Shown here: piece after piece, positions 22,340 through 33,732 of the stretch | How the letters are laid out: each line of letters begins with the position of its first letter | How positions within the stretch are numbered: the stretch's first letter is position 1 | Assembly (NCBI GenBank): GCA_032768795.1 | Contig: CP136499.1 | Span: forward strand, 248,001 to 312,000 | Direction of reading: 5' to 3' | Length of the DNA stretch: 64,000 bases | Source: Tremella fuciformis | Taxonomy: Eukaryota > Basidiomycota > Tremellomycetes > Tremellales > Tremellaceae | Translations under genes and position numbers: made by a program | Notes under the pieces: model-generated | Told to the model about the DNA's origin: nothing | The model's database searches: none | Seen by the model: the letters and a program-made list of their open reading frames with translations, nothing else

Positions 22340-22842
22340 CGACTCATCCCCGGTCGCACCTCCCTTCCCTGCGGCGCGACATCGATGACGCCCACAATAG
22401 TCTCTCACGTCTCGGCGATCTGAGTGAAGAGGAGCAAAGCCAGAACGGCGAGCGCCGCCTTACCGAGGACACGGAGAACCCAGCGCCCAACACGATCGTC
22501 GACGTCGAAGCCAAAGGGGATCGCAACATCCCCCCCTCGACTGACGGCGACCCTCCCCAATCTGCTGCGCCAACGGGCTCAAAGCGAACGAGGATGAACA
22601 ACCTCGAGCAGGAGACAGCTCTACGCGAGTTTGCGGAAGCGGTCAAGGCAGTGCTGTGGCCTGCCGTGCCACCCGAGACGGCTTCAACCCTCGAGGATAC
22701 GGATACGGAGAGCGAGGGTGAAGAGGCCGACGCCGAAGAACGATTCAAACGCGCATTTCTGCGGGTGGAACTGCTAGTCCCGAGCACCATTGAGGCACTG
22801 CGACGTAAGGCTGCGCTCTCACTGTCTCTGGAGACTGTCTGA
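22340..22842 (+). CDS. Hypothetical exon, acidic and helical
   Basis: The frame is open from before 22340 to a stop at 22840-22842. It includes LRRDIDDAHNSLSRLGDLSE, a basic SKRTR, a helix NLEQETALREFAEAVKAVLW, then an acidic EDTDTESEGEEADAEERFKR stretch and a final EALRRKAAL helix. The only in-frame ATG of note is at 22594, so the true start may lie in an earlier exon. I recognise no domain. The exons at 22915-23349 may belong to the same gene, but I could not find a phase-consistent junction. Confidence 0.4.
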
Positions 22843-22914
22843 TGACCGTTAACAGTACTACGCGGCCAGAAGGCCGGAGGATACCATACCAATGCCGGTT
22901 TACGCCTTGATCTG

Positions 22915-23349
22915 GTGCTATCAACGTGGATCCACCTCTCGCCTGAGCTCTCCCCGCACTACCCCGCCTATTCGGCGTTTCCCTTGCCTATGGCAACGAA
23001 GGACACAGTTGTCACCATGCAGCGGGTGCGGGGCGGTAGCTCGCATTCTACCAAGATCTACCGGCAGCAGGTCTTGGCCTCCTGGAACGTCTTGGCATCT
23101 GTGGTCCGCGAAGCGAACAAGTCCACGCCCATATCCGCCAGCAAGCTGGATCGGTACATGCAGCGGATTTTCAGAAAGGAACCGACTTGGCTTGGTGGGG
23201 CGAGAAGTGGCGGTGGCAGTGTGGGAGTCTGGGACAGAGCGTGGGCCCCGCAACATCCATCACCAGCACCGCAGTCGTCCTCGTCCTCCTCAGCATCGTC
23301 ATCGCCACGTTCTGCTGCCATGGACGATCGAGAGGATGACGGATTTTGA
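22915..23349 (+). CDS. Hypothetical exon with Ser-rich tail
   Basis: The frame ends at 23347-23349. The credible part starts at MATKDTVVTMQR (22990) and runs through a helical segment KIYRQQVLASWNVLASVVRE and LDRYMQRIFRKEP to a low-complexity Gly then Ser run and an acidic end DDREDD. I recognise no domain. Further plus-strand coding-like sequence is at 23710-23826, ending in a stop at 23826. The region 23830-24370 has nothing I can support. Confidence 0.35.
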   Translation: MLSTWIHLSPELSPHYPAYSAFPLPMATKDTVVTMQRVRGGSSHSTKIYRQQVLASWNVLASVVREANKSTPISASKLDRYMQRIFRKEPTWLGGARSGGGSVGVWDRAWAPQHPSPAPQSSSSSSASSSPRSAAMDDREDDGF

Positions 23350-24377
23350 TACTCGACCCCCTAGTGATAGTCTGATTCTCTACATTAGTATCCTGAAACC
23401 GCGTTCAAGAACCGAATTGAACGAGCCTGCCACCTTGTCTTGATTCACCTCGGCGTATGAGTTCATGCCCGAAGAGAAAGACCTCATAATCAGCCGTGTC
23501 CTCCCGCACTCTCACGAGCTCCACAGCATCGTCCATCCTCGCCAAAGGTATGGTGGCTCTCGCTCTCCATTCGATACAGGATCAAAATGAGGTGCATTCC
23601 TGCTGGAATTGCGCGTAACCAAAGATGATGCACAGCACGCTCTATAATTTATGGCTATAGACATTTCTCCTTCCCTTCCTCCCTTTTTAATCCCCAACCC
23701 GCCGGGAGCCGGCCCCTTGTGGATGTCGTGGACCCCCGACTCACCCAGTTCTTCGCCAAGAGTGCGCCTCAGCTCGTTGACGGTGTACTGGTGCAACCGG
23801 GCGTCATCCGGGCGGCAATCCTCTAGGTAACCGCAAAGTCACTGGGTCCGATGTGGCGCTTGGCGGCTTGCTGTGGTGATGTGGGCAGCACGCTGCCGCC
23901 TGGCATCCGCTTGGCAAGCTGGGAGCTTCTCCGGTGTCGAACTCCCCGTCTTCAAGGGTGCATATTCTGCTCGTGCATCTAAAGCACTGGCAAGCGCTGA
24001 TTCCCGGTCGGACAAGGCACCTGCGCCCCCTGAGCCTTCATCGTCTGCGCGGCCGCTTGCCATCGACGGTTTCGAAGCGATTGCGCTACTGATAAGTTCT
24101 CTCCTCTGTGTGCGAGCCAGCCACTGACGAGAATCTTCGTTTGCGACCGGCTCTCATGAAGCCCCGTTGGCTCGGGGGGAAACTGGGTGCTCGCGGGCCT
24201 CCAGAAAAGCGTTGCGGCCGCCGCAGGCGTCCGCCCCGTCCCCCTCTTCCCCGCCATTCATTGCCCTGCCCGCAGGGCAACCCTGCCCCGCTCCATCCTC
24301 CTGTCTGCCTCTTGTAGGCTTCCTCCCCGATCCCGTCCATGTCAACATTGGCCGCGCTGGCCGCGCGTCGCCCCTTG

Positions 24378-24440
24378 TTGAACAAAGTGACTACCTAGTC
24401 GAGTGTCGAGTGTCGAGGGCATTGATCGCCTTCGCACATC
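24378..24440 (+). repeat. Diverged relative of the 59-bp repeat
   Basis: TGTTGAACAAAGTGACTACC, then GTCGAGTGTCGAG repeated, then GGCATTGATCGCC. This is the same block order as the 59-bp repeat at 29294-29352, with an 8 to 10 bp internal duplication and a different 3' end. Confidence 0.45.
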
Positions 24441-24507
24441 ACTTCTGGTCCAAGCCCAGCGCTCAATGTCCTGACAGCTACTCGTAGCCTTGGTTTGATG
24501 GTTTCAG

Positions 24508-24987
24508 AGTCTTGAGCCCGCCTACAAGCGGGGAGACTACACATTCGGGTTGTACACATTCAAGTTGACTGGACGGCCCGCCGTGCGCGTGGGCTTGGAA
24601 ATCCGAGAACTTCTGTCCACCACGAGTATCTCTTGTACTCCTTAGTACTGCATACTCCATGCGAGCCGACTTCGACTCGCCTTGTTCATCGCAGGCTATA
24701 CTACGCTCGGTCTTGACACAGTCCCCAGTCTCACGCCCGCCACTCTAGACAACTGGAGGGATATGAGTCGGGTTGGTGGAAATGATGGCGAGAGCGGTCA
24801 GATAGGTCGAGGGGAGAAGGGCGGTGAGTGAGACGGAAAAGAACGCGCAATCAATCGAGCAGGAGCGTTGTCCCGTGGACTTTGCGAGTCCCAGCCGTGG
24901 ACAGTGCTTGTGTTGGAGGGGGAGGAGAGGACGTTGTACATATTCGTTGATAATGGATATGGAGGAGGAGAACCGGTCATCCTCTGA
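24508..24987 (+). CDS. Hypothetical protein, last three exons
   Basis: Exons 24508-24634, 24695-24823 and 24863-24987 join in phase. The introns are GTACTC...CGCAG (60 nt) and GTGAGT...GAGCAG (39 nt). The joined frame gives about 126 residues ending EGEERTLYIFVDNGYGGGEP and VIL before the TGA at 24985-24987. An acceptor TTTCAG ends at 24507, so earlier exons exist, but I could not place them. I recognise no domain. Consistent phases and good splice sites are the evidence for a real gene. Confidence 0.5.
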
Positions 24988-25187
24988 AGCGCAGATCCAT
25001 CCGGCCTGGCCCTGGGGCAGACTCATGACCCACTGCATCACGGGATAGCAATACAAACTGGCACAGTGCGGACAAGAGGTTGCATATCCTGAGGGCACCT
25101 ACTCAAGACTGCACTGGTCCTATATCAGGGTCGGGTTCACCAATCCGACGCGAGGTTGACATGAAACGCTCAAACCGGGTACATCCA

Positions 25188-26487
25188 TTATGCCGCCCCA
25201 GCGATGCTCACGCTGCTGTGGGCGCTCACGATCGATGCTGATTTCGAGGCGTGTCGTCGGCGCTTCTTGGGGGATCGCACCGGGGTCGCCGCCACCGCCA
25301 AGGTGTCTGGGCTGGAGGTGACTACATCCTGTGTTTGCGAGGTAATTTGGTCGATGCTTGGGAATGTTTGATCGGACGCGCAATATTGCTCGGCGTACCG
25401 ATTCCGAAAGGCGTGATCGAGAGCTTGTTCCAGATCCAAGGCGGTGTCTGTGAGGCGAGTACAGTGATCGGCGTACAAGCGGCAGATATGAACTTGGGGA
25501 TGGTAGAGGATGGCGATCAAGACGTTGTTCCACTTGTCGCCCCGTAACTGGCTCTCCCGGTAGTGGGCGACTGACGAGGGTGGAAAAGCTCGCAAGTTGG
25601 TCGGCACTCATCAGCAATGAACAGCGGCTCGAGGCATTGTTTTGCCATAACTCACCAGGAGCATTTGGGGAGGACCAGACCAGATATCTCCGTCCGTGAT
25701 GGCGGTGCTGCCTGTGCTGGCCTCGTTGAAGGCCTTGTCGATCTCGCAGTCATCCTCGCGGTCGCCTTTGGAACCATCAACTATTCGTCAGCCATATGTT
25801 GCCAGAAGATGCCCCCGCCTGTGCAGGCCAGCATCACTGAAGCACTTGCCAGGGGTCAAAGCGACCGCTGATCCAGTCAGACAGACATTCTATGCGATGC
25901 AGCAGTGAACGACTCACACGGTATGACATTGAATGCTGCGATATAGCCTCCCAGCTCGGACACACCACCCTCCTTCGCCGCTGACATGTGGGCGGTCGGA
26001 AAGAAGACAGACATCCAAGGTAGACGAGGCTTGACATCCCGTTTGCTGGGAAGAACACTCTGGTCCTCCTGCAACCGAGAGTCGACAAACAGCCTGCATG
26101 GGCGAGTCAGTCGCACAACAGAACATTCGCCACAGGTCACATACCCCTGCTGCGCGTGCCACGTTTGAGTCAACTTGCTGACACCTGCCAAAACTTCGTC
26201 TTTTTCAACTCTGGCCTCATAAAACCCCTTGCCGACTTTGGGGACCCACTGCTCGGCACGCCCGACGAGGCCGAGGTAGGTGTAAACGTCCCTGACCGGT
26301 GAGCTCAATTTTCTGTTGTTTGGGACGACGATTCATGACTGACCAAGGCAGGGTATATACCAGATCCAGACTAATGTACGAGTTGTGTACATTGTATTGG
26401 CGGCGTTCGAACAAATAGTCTCGAGAAAGATCATGCTGAACCCGTAACGTCGCTTGGCGAGAGTTCAGAGGCCGTAGCTCATACACC
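25188..26487 (-). CDS. Unknown protein, paralogue of the gene at 54318-55798
   Basis: Proposed exons: about 26487-26344, 26291-26145, 26093-25918, 25780-25656 and 25607-25188. The exon at 26291-26145 is 147 nt, exactly as long as its counterpart at 55137-54991, with the same phases and an aligned protein (DVYTYLGLVGR against DCFIYLGLLGR). The next exon starts LFVDSRL against LFIDDRH, and the last carries TNLRAFPP against TNLRAFAP. An extra intron (25781-25917) splits the fourth exon. The splice into the last exon is out of phase by my reading, so this copy may have an indel or use another acceptor. The start codon is not found. Function unknown. A KKRRR basic run lies near the C-terminus. Confidence 0.5.
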
Positions 26488-26725
26488 GGCTCGGACTGCC
26501 TGTGGGAGCCGACTTGATGGCTATCTGATCAGGAAGCATAACTATCACCCAGCCCATTTGCAAGGGGACGGGCGAGACTCACCTGTAGCCAAGCTCTAGA
26601 CGCGTAAAAACGCGCATGATGGATGCGATGCGATGCCTGAAGTGTGGAAGAGGAAGAGGGGACAATGGGCGGCAGGGGTGAAACATAACGCCGATGCAAT
26701 CTCCCGGATGTGGCATGATGTCTGG

Positions 26726-27220
26726 GTGGTACAACTGTACCCCCTGGAGGTGCAGGATGACGGGTTTTGTGTCCGGTCTGGGTGGTACAACTGTACCCCC
26801 TGGAGGTGCAGGATGACGGTCTTGTGTCCGGTCTAGGTGGTACAACTGTACCCCCTGGAGGTGCAGGATGACGGTCTTGTGTCCGGTCTAGGTGGTACAA
26901 CTGTACCCCCTGGAGGTGCAGGATGACGGTCTTGTGTCCGGTCTAGGTGGTACAACTGTACCCCCTGGAGGTGCAGGATGACGGTCTTGTGTCCGGTCTA
27001 GGTGGTACAACTGTACCCCCTGGAGGTGCAGGATGACGGTCTTGTGTCCGGTCTAGGTGGTACAACTGTACCACCTGGAGGTGCAGGATGACGGTCTTGT
27101 GTCCGGTCTAGGTGGTACAACTGTACCCCCTGGAGGTGCAGGATGACGGTCTTGTGTCCGGTCTAGGTGGTACAACTGTACGCCCTGGAGGTGCAGGATG
27201 ACGGTATTGTGTGCAGGGAT
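26726..27220 (+). repeat. 55-bp minisatellite, nine units
   Basis: Nine tandem units starting at 26726, 26781, 26836, 26891, 26946, 27001, 27056, 27111 and 27166, nearly identical. Each holds GGTGGTACAACTGTACCCCC, an imperfect palindrome, followed by TGGAGGTGCAGGATGACGGT and CTTGTGTCCGGTCTA. One unit has ACCACC instead of ACCCCC, which makes the palindrome near-perfect. There is no variable spacer, so it is not a CRISPR array. Near-identity means recent expansion. Confidence 0.95.
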
Positions 27221-27506
27221 CACGTGGACGTCATGGGGAAACCTCAACTTAGTCGAGCAACTTACTGTAACATGTCTGGCTCACTGAACCTGCCGGCAGG
27301 CTTATCGTATGGAGAGCGGGCAAGTCTTCCTCTGAGACTGGGGATGGATGGAAGCCAATATGGACGGGTTGCTGAGCCTGACCAGACTTGCTTGCTCTCC
27401 CAGGATGCCAGTTGGCCGTTGCTCCAAGGGTCTGCTCTCAAGTTTTTCGTCAAAATGCTCAAGGAGATGGTGCGTCCACAGATTTGTCTGTCGTCGAATG
27501 AACAGA

Positions 27507-27869
27507 TGAAAGTACACAGTCTGACGACAGCCGGCCAAAAAGGACAAAAAAGGGCAAAAAGGGCAAAAGGAAGGTCGAGAATGCGACTGCTGCAAGTTCA
27601 GCATCAGACTCTTCGACCTTTCACGCGGTGAGAGCAGTACCCTCTCGCCACCTTGTTATTCATCCGATGGTCCTCGGCTGACAAAGATGTAGGACCTGAG
27701 CTACCTCTCGACCGCTTTTTACAAACAACCGACTCGTCTTGAAGATCTGTGCAGCAACCAACTTCTGGGGGCTGCGGTCGCCGGCAAGCAGGATGCGATC
27801 GAGAAAATGTTCAAGCAGCCGGGCTTGAAGGACCTGCGCAACTTCGGCCGCGCACGCCCAAGGTCATGA
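27507..27869 (+). CDS. Hypothetical C-terminal exons with Lys-rich segment
   Basis: An exon from about 27507 to 27628 encodes an acidic then Lys/Arg-rich stretch (PKRTKKGKKGKRKVE), likely a nuclear localisation signal. An intron GTGAGA...GATGTAG (27629-27692) joins in phase 0 to 27693-27869, coding for DLSYLSTAFYKQPTRLEDLC and a Lys-rich helix before the TGA. Upstream exons are not resolved. I recognise no domain. Confidence 0.4.
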
Positions 27870-28838
27870 TCTAATGCTACAGCTGCTTTGGCGTCAGACA
27901 GCCGAATTGATTCGGTTTACGAGGCGGGATAGCATTACCCTCGACAACGTCACAAACGTTCTCATACAAGAAACCGAGTGCCACACTTTGATCTTGGGGC
28001 TTCTAGCTTTAGATGATAGCACGCACTCAATTATCACGAAAGCGATATACTTCGAGCAGTCCCACCATTTTCAACGAACATTCTATCAACGATTCGTCTC
28101 GTGAGCGCATGGCCACGAACATGTCCATTTAACCCGGTTTATGACGAGGAGAAGGCTAAAGAATGAGATTTCGACGAAGGTGAGCCTTTCGTCCTGTTGG
28201 ATTCTAGATGCCGCTCATACGTAGCATCTCTACGACCGGCGCTTCTTAATACAACCAGCAGCTGAAGAAGTTTAACAGGGAATTTGATCGCCGGTTGGGG
28301 AGCTACACATGATGTAGGCTCCCACGAAGAAGCAAGCGACGACGACGAAGACGACGATGACAAAGAGTCGACGACTCACGGACACTTGTCCTGCTCTAAA
28401 GGGACGGGCAAAGTCGGAGAGGAAGAGGGTGGATCCGGCGTCATGGATGGTCGCGATCATGCCCGAGGGCTCGATGACGCGCTCAGTCTTGAATGTAAGT
28501 TTCTCCTTTTCAGTCATCGATGGGGCGAAGGAACGAGGGGGTGATACCGGGGAAAGGAGCACTGAGGCTTTCAACAGGCTCTTTCCAGCGATACCAGTAT
28601 TCATGTCGATATCGCATTCGACGAGTTCCCTCCACCCCTCTCATGCCTTCCTACCTCTCCCCATCGTCAGTCGCTTCTTCCGACTGACTGTACCGCTCCT
28701 TGACTTGTACCGGATCACCTCCCTCCCCCTCCTCCTCCTCCTCCTCCTCTACTACCGTCCGCACCCACCGCTCACCATTCGCCTGGAGCCTCAAATGCCC
28801 CATCCTCGCATTCGCCGCCGCAGCCCCATGAAACGCGA

Positions 28839-31023
28839 GTGCGGGATCCTGTCGCCGCTCGTGCTGCTGGTGACGATGAACCACGAGGACAACCTACCTA
28901 CCGGGATATACTACAAGCTACGGAAGACAACCGATTCACTCAAGAAAGACTGATCGCTTCGACTCGCACGATGCTCCAGGCGCTCGTCAAGGCCTATATG
29001 GATGTGCTGCCAGACATACCAGGTTGTCTGGACGGTCTGAATGCCGAAACCATTCGGACGATAACCATATCAAGGGATTGGGAGAGGTTGATACGGTGTG
29101 TAGAGGAGATGTACGACCACTGGACTGGTCAGAGACTCCAGCTCAGAGTTCTCTGTGAGCCCCTCCCCCCCCCCCCCCCCCCCCCCCCGCCCCACGAGTG
29201 TCTTGGAGGCATGGTCACTGAAGACTGAGACTTGCGCCTTCGTAGAGAAGGATGGCCGACTGAATTACCAGTCGCCATTTACGTTGCCAGATCTGTTAAA
29301 CAAAAGTGACCGGCCAGTCGAGTGTCAAGGCATTGATCGCCATCTTGTAACAGAGTCGTCATTGCGTTGTATGCTTTCATCTTTCAGGAGGATACTCCAA
29401 TCCCCAACCTCAACCCTCAACCCTCGATTCTGAATCTTGGCCTCTCTCCTCTGCCTGGCAAATCAGTCATTACCCGTACCCGCCGGCTCGATGCGCTTCG
29501 CTGCTGATCGCTTCTGCACTTTTTGCCCGCCCCGACCGAGTGCGGAGGAGCTAACAAGTGATACAGGACCTGCTCAATCAAATCAACGCCGTACTAGCTC
29601 CTCCACCAGATCTCGTACCCGACACAACCATGGGCCAAGTAGACTTGTGAGTGGGCTCGCCCTTCCGCGCGATCAACGGACCCCCCAAAGTCGTCCCCTG
29701 CCTGGTTTCGGCTCGACTGTTGCCTCACTTTGTCTCCGCTCTCTGCCGTTGAGTCGGCCATTGCTTCAACTTGACCGAACTCTCCTCGTCTGTTTGCCTT
29801 GGCATGCGTCAGCTCGGACAACTTTTCGCTCTACTTCTGATTCGAAGATCTCGGCTTCCATCGCGATAGTAAACAACTCGACCATTTAGCTATGAACGGT
29901 GCCAACGAGCATCTCCGAGCCATGGTGAGTACTGGTGCCGTGCTGTCCGAGCTACAAGTATGGCTTGGGAGGTTCAATGTGCTGCGCTGTTTGCTGACAA
30001 CCCGGTTCAACACCCTCGTCATCGACCGTCAACGGCAGCAAGTGTCTCACTACAACGTCCCCCTGCCTCCACTATCTCAAGCCCGCCCGCTAACGCTCAG
30101 TCAACGTGCAAAACTCGGTCCGAACCACTACAACAATACTACGCGATTGTGCGATTCAATTCCATGGCGGCAAGGATGACAAGGCTGCCGATGTACAATT
30201 TGCTCATTGCCTCGCTGCTCAGTTTCCATCGCGCCAACACCATCGACGCCGACCTGACGCGCGTGAGCGGGAGCAGCAGTTAGAGATTGTCATGCTGCCC
30301 GATGGCTCGATCGAAGTATTGCATTTCGCCGGTGAGCTGCGCTACTTTACGAGAGGATGGGTCGGTGCCAATATCGCTCGATTGCCTGCTGTCCAGATCG
30401 ATTCTCCCAATACGGTATGGCAGGCTTTCGTCGCAAGCGCCAGCAGCAGCAGCAGCGGGGTTGGGAGCGGTAGTGGCGTTGCCACCAAGATGGATAAAGC
30501 CCCTACTCGCCTGGCGGAATTCTTCTCGAGCCTCGATACTCTCTCGTCGATACTTGAATCCACCACTCGTCCCCGCCCCTCCGCCGTCATCACCTAACCC
30601 CATCTCTGCCTCCGTCGGGTCCGCCTCTGCGTCCGATCGAGACTACCCACCAGATGCGAAGAGGTGGAATGCGCAGCATGTGCGTGCTCAACTCCGCGCA
30701 TGGGGGTTTGGCCCCTGCTCTTGAGTTTGCTGCGTCCGGTAGGACCGCATTCGTTCCTTATACAACCATCCTTTTGCTTGATGGACAAGATCACAACGAT
30801 ACAAACACCTACGTCACCAGCAGCGCCGGCGTTGCCGCTGCTGCCAAGACTCTTTTGCTGTGGCTTGGCATGACTGATTGTCACATGTATTTTGGACGGG
30901 ATGCTGTGTTGTGTCGGCCGGGAGATAAGGCCGCTATAAAAGGTGCTGTTGTGGCTCGTGTGAGGGAGCGCAACGAACGGGCAGCTGCGGCTGTAGCTAG
31001 GCACAAGCGCGACCGACGCTGAT
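28839..31023 (+). CDS. Hypothetical multi-exon gene, structure tentative
   Basis: Plus-strand coding-like pieces: 28839-29150 (helical, TYRDILQATEDNRFTQERLI region), 29566-29648 (acceptor GATACAG, donor GTGAGT; DLLNQINAVLAPPP), 29972-30170, 30170-30470 (EQQLEIVMLPDGSIEVLHFA region), 30580-30723 (DAKRWNAQHVRAQLRAWGFG) and 30720-31023 (ends Arg-rich). They follow one another on one strand with several good splice signals, but I could not join all in phase, so this may be one gene, two genes or a decayed gene. The poly-C tract (29165) and a 59-bp repeat (29294) sit in what would be an intron. I recognise no domain. Confidence 0.3.
29165..29188. repeat. Homopolymer C tract, 24 nt
   Basis: Uninterrupted run of 24 C, preceded by CCCCT and followed by GCCCC. 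Third such tract in the window. Confidence 0.9.
29294..29352 (+). repeat. 59-bp repeat, uninterrupted copy
   Basis: Reverse complement of the repeat that Copia-1 interrupts (11515-17242), with nearly full identity over 59 bp: TGTTAAACAAAAGTGACC...ATCTTGTAACA. It acts as an in-window empty-site control for the Copia-1 insertion. The flanks AGATC and GAGTC are not a clean duplication. Confidence 0.7.
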
Positions 31024-31278
31024 GGAGTGTTTGGACGGTACGGCGTACGGGACGAGACCGGACCTCGACCTCATGTAGAGCTGGCTTGTTCGACGCAATG
31101 GCATGATCGTGCAAGCAGGCATCTCGTTCAGCACTGTCGATTTGAACTCGCGGGTCAGCGGGTCAGACATTGTCCGCACAGCACCGAGTAAGGAGACTTT
31201 GCCGACGATGCACCAGCGTCTTTGGGGGGTCAAGAGGCATTGTCCGAATGACCGCTATATAGTGAATGCTCCTCTGAT

Positions 31279-33732
31279 CTATTTGCATTGCCTGCCCGAG
31301 TCATATTCTCGACTCCTCGCCATGTCCTTGATCGTCCACAATGCCTGTCCCGGCTTGGCCCAGACGATCTGACAGCCGAGCAGGTCGAGCGTGGCTGCGA
31401 ACGCTTTGGTGGTCGTCAAGCCATGCCGCATCTTATAGATGTGGCGTAGCGGATCACGGGGACGCGACGAGTCATATCCGTCATCAGAGTCGTCAGACTC
31501 GTACTCGCTGTCCGACATGAGCTCGGGCAGGATAGGGGTATGTCCCGCAGTTCGTTTCTGACCGCCGGTCACTGGGGATCAGCATTCAGATGCCAACATG
31601 GCTACGTGCGCAAACAAGAGCAAGGCAAGGGTCAGGGATAGGAAAGGACTTAGCGTCCAGAGCGGAGAGGGGAGGGAATCTCGGGTAGGAATGAGAGCTC
31701 GCAGGGGTAAGAGCTCACCGTCGATTCCTGCATTGAATCCAGCATCACCATCTCGTCCGACTTGGTCGCCGCCGTGATTGCCCTCCCCGTCGCCGAGGGG
31801 ACCACCTTGACGTTCAGCAGCTCGAGTGCCCAGATCGGGCCTGTTGCTTTTGGTACTGCCCGGGTTCACACCACCACCCGTACCGCCTCCACCACCCGTA
31901 CCGCCACCACCATTATGGCCACGGCCACCCCTTCCATCTCCAGCTCCTCGGCCGTGGCCACCCCCATTGCCGCCTCCAGCCCCACCTTTCGGATCAGTTC
32001 CGCCGCTGCCCCCACCCCCACCACCACCACCCATACCATCCCCGCCCCCACCTCCACCAGGGGAACCACCCCCGTTCCCGCTGTCATCGTCATCTCCATT
32101 GCCCGTTGTCCCTTGCGAATCATCCTTGTCTCTCTCTTCGGGCAATCTCGTCGCACGCTCAGGGAAGAGCTCGTTGAAGGTCTTGACCAGTGATTCCCTT
32201 GCCATGGCACACATGGCCGCAAGCTCCTCGAAAGCGTGACGAGACTCGTCCTTCAGTGTCTCGGACCGAGGCGCCTGAAAGGAGAATGATAGTTGCTTGC
32301 TCGGCACATTGCCCCATCTCGAGCGGACGGTAGTCGTGGTCGGGTCACCCTCCGATGTGGATCCGTGCCCGAGGCGAGCCATGAGGCGATCCATGGCGGG
32401 CTTTGTGCGCGCAACGAGCTCGCCCCTATTGAGCGGATCGTCGACCGGGAGGGGCGCCGACTGGAAGATGACAAAGCCGATGAGCTGAGCCCACATCTCC
32501 CTGCCGTCATGCTCCGCAAGGTCGTAAGGGAGCAGCTCCTTGGCGTAAAATCCGATAATGTGCGACATCTTGTCGACCTGACCCCATTTGGCGTGATCGG
32601 TGGTCTCGAGCACAACGATCTGCTCGTCGACGACGAGGATGGGTGTCCACCGGTGGCGGTATTGGTAAAATGCGACCCTGGTGCCGCATCGCTCAAAAGC
32701 GATGAGGCTGTATGCCATCGTCTGAGCCAACCCTTTGCGTAGCAGCTTGAGCTTGAGTTCGAGCAGCCATGGTACGTAGGACCAGAACTTCGCGTCGAGT
32801 GCGGCACTGTCGGGGCCTATCCGTCTGCGCTTCTTAGATGACGCGCCGCTGGGCGCGGCGCTGGGTGTATGCGACCCTTGTCGAGAGCTCTGAGGAGTCG
32901 ACTCTTGCGTATTCGGGCGACCACATGTTGCTAGGACAAGGGCGATATCCGGGCGCTCGAAGCGGGATGTCGCGTCGACTGTGCCTAGTGTCAGTCACGT
33001 CCCTCGCCTTGCCTGGTTTGGATTCCCAAAAGCAAAGCGCGCGCCAGCTCAGCTTCCTAGCAGCAACAATCGGTACGTGATCAGTTGATGGCGCGGCGCA
33101 TGCCTACTTGGCGAGCGCATACAAGCGGAGAGAAGGAAGATCGACTAACGCTCGGATGTTGTTCCTTTTGCAACCTGCTTGAGCCACCTCAGCACGATCT
33201 GCGGCCTCGTCTCAGCATGATCCTTGCCACCCGGGACCCTGATGCCTTGGATGAGGGAGAACTGATCTTCGAATTGAATTCTCGGATCGCTCTGGGACGT
33301 GAGCGGGTCGGCAATGACGCGCTCGAGCACGCGACGACAGATGATCGTCGTGACCTTGTCCTCGGGCTCGTTGGTCTCAATGACGGACAGCATGTCGTCA
33401 AAGCCGGTGTTGATGGCCTGGTTCCGGCGCCAGTATTCGGGGGCGATATGCTGACCGGCGACATCGACAAACGTGCGCAGCCCGACTCGATCACGATCAC
33501 GAGCGGAAGAGCCCGCGTCAGCTTCAGCTGGTTCTTGGACGGCAACGGTGGCATGAAGGGCGAGGTCGCTCGCCTCGGTCGGTAAAAAGAGGAGTGAGCG
33601 TTTGGGGGTGACGAGGAACTCGGAATCGGGATCGGAAGAAACGAGGACGGGTGGAACAGCACCGACATCGACACGAACACGAGCACCGGGGGATGAAGAG
33701 GTCGACGGGACGAGTCGGGGTAGCGACGACAT
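31279..33732 (-). CDS. Unknown 711-residue protein with Gly-rich linker
   Basis: Exons 33732-33150, 32978-31719 and 31571-31279. Introns GTTAGT...CACAG (171 nt) and GTGAGC...CCCAG (147 nt) are both phase 1, and the whole joins into one open frame from the ATG at 33732. Residues about 130-194 are helical (ICRRVLERVIADPL). The second exon opens with RFERPDIALVLA, then a KKRRR basic run near residue 243, then a conserved-looking globular part (FWSYVPWLLELKLK, RWTPILVVDEQIVVLE). Residues about 496-590 are almost pure Gly/Asp/Ser. The last exon is acidic, then helical. An RPDI motif followed by a W-PILV-E strand recalls restriction-endonuclease-like folds in some fungal proteins, but that is a guess. 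Function unknown. Confidence 0.6.

Noticed and set aside
26726..27220. CRISPR-like regular array
   Set aside because: Units are contiguous 55-bp copies with no unique spacers, and the genome is eukaryotic; it is a minisatellite.
30106..30597. Calling 28839-31023 a confirmed single gene
   Set aside because: Two adjacent frames around 30180-30250 both look coding and I could not find an intron joining them in phase, so only a tentative entry is given.
31826..32239. Proline-rich plus-strand frame
   Set aside because: It is the antisense shadow of the glycine-rich linker of the minus-strand gene at 31279-33732.
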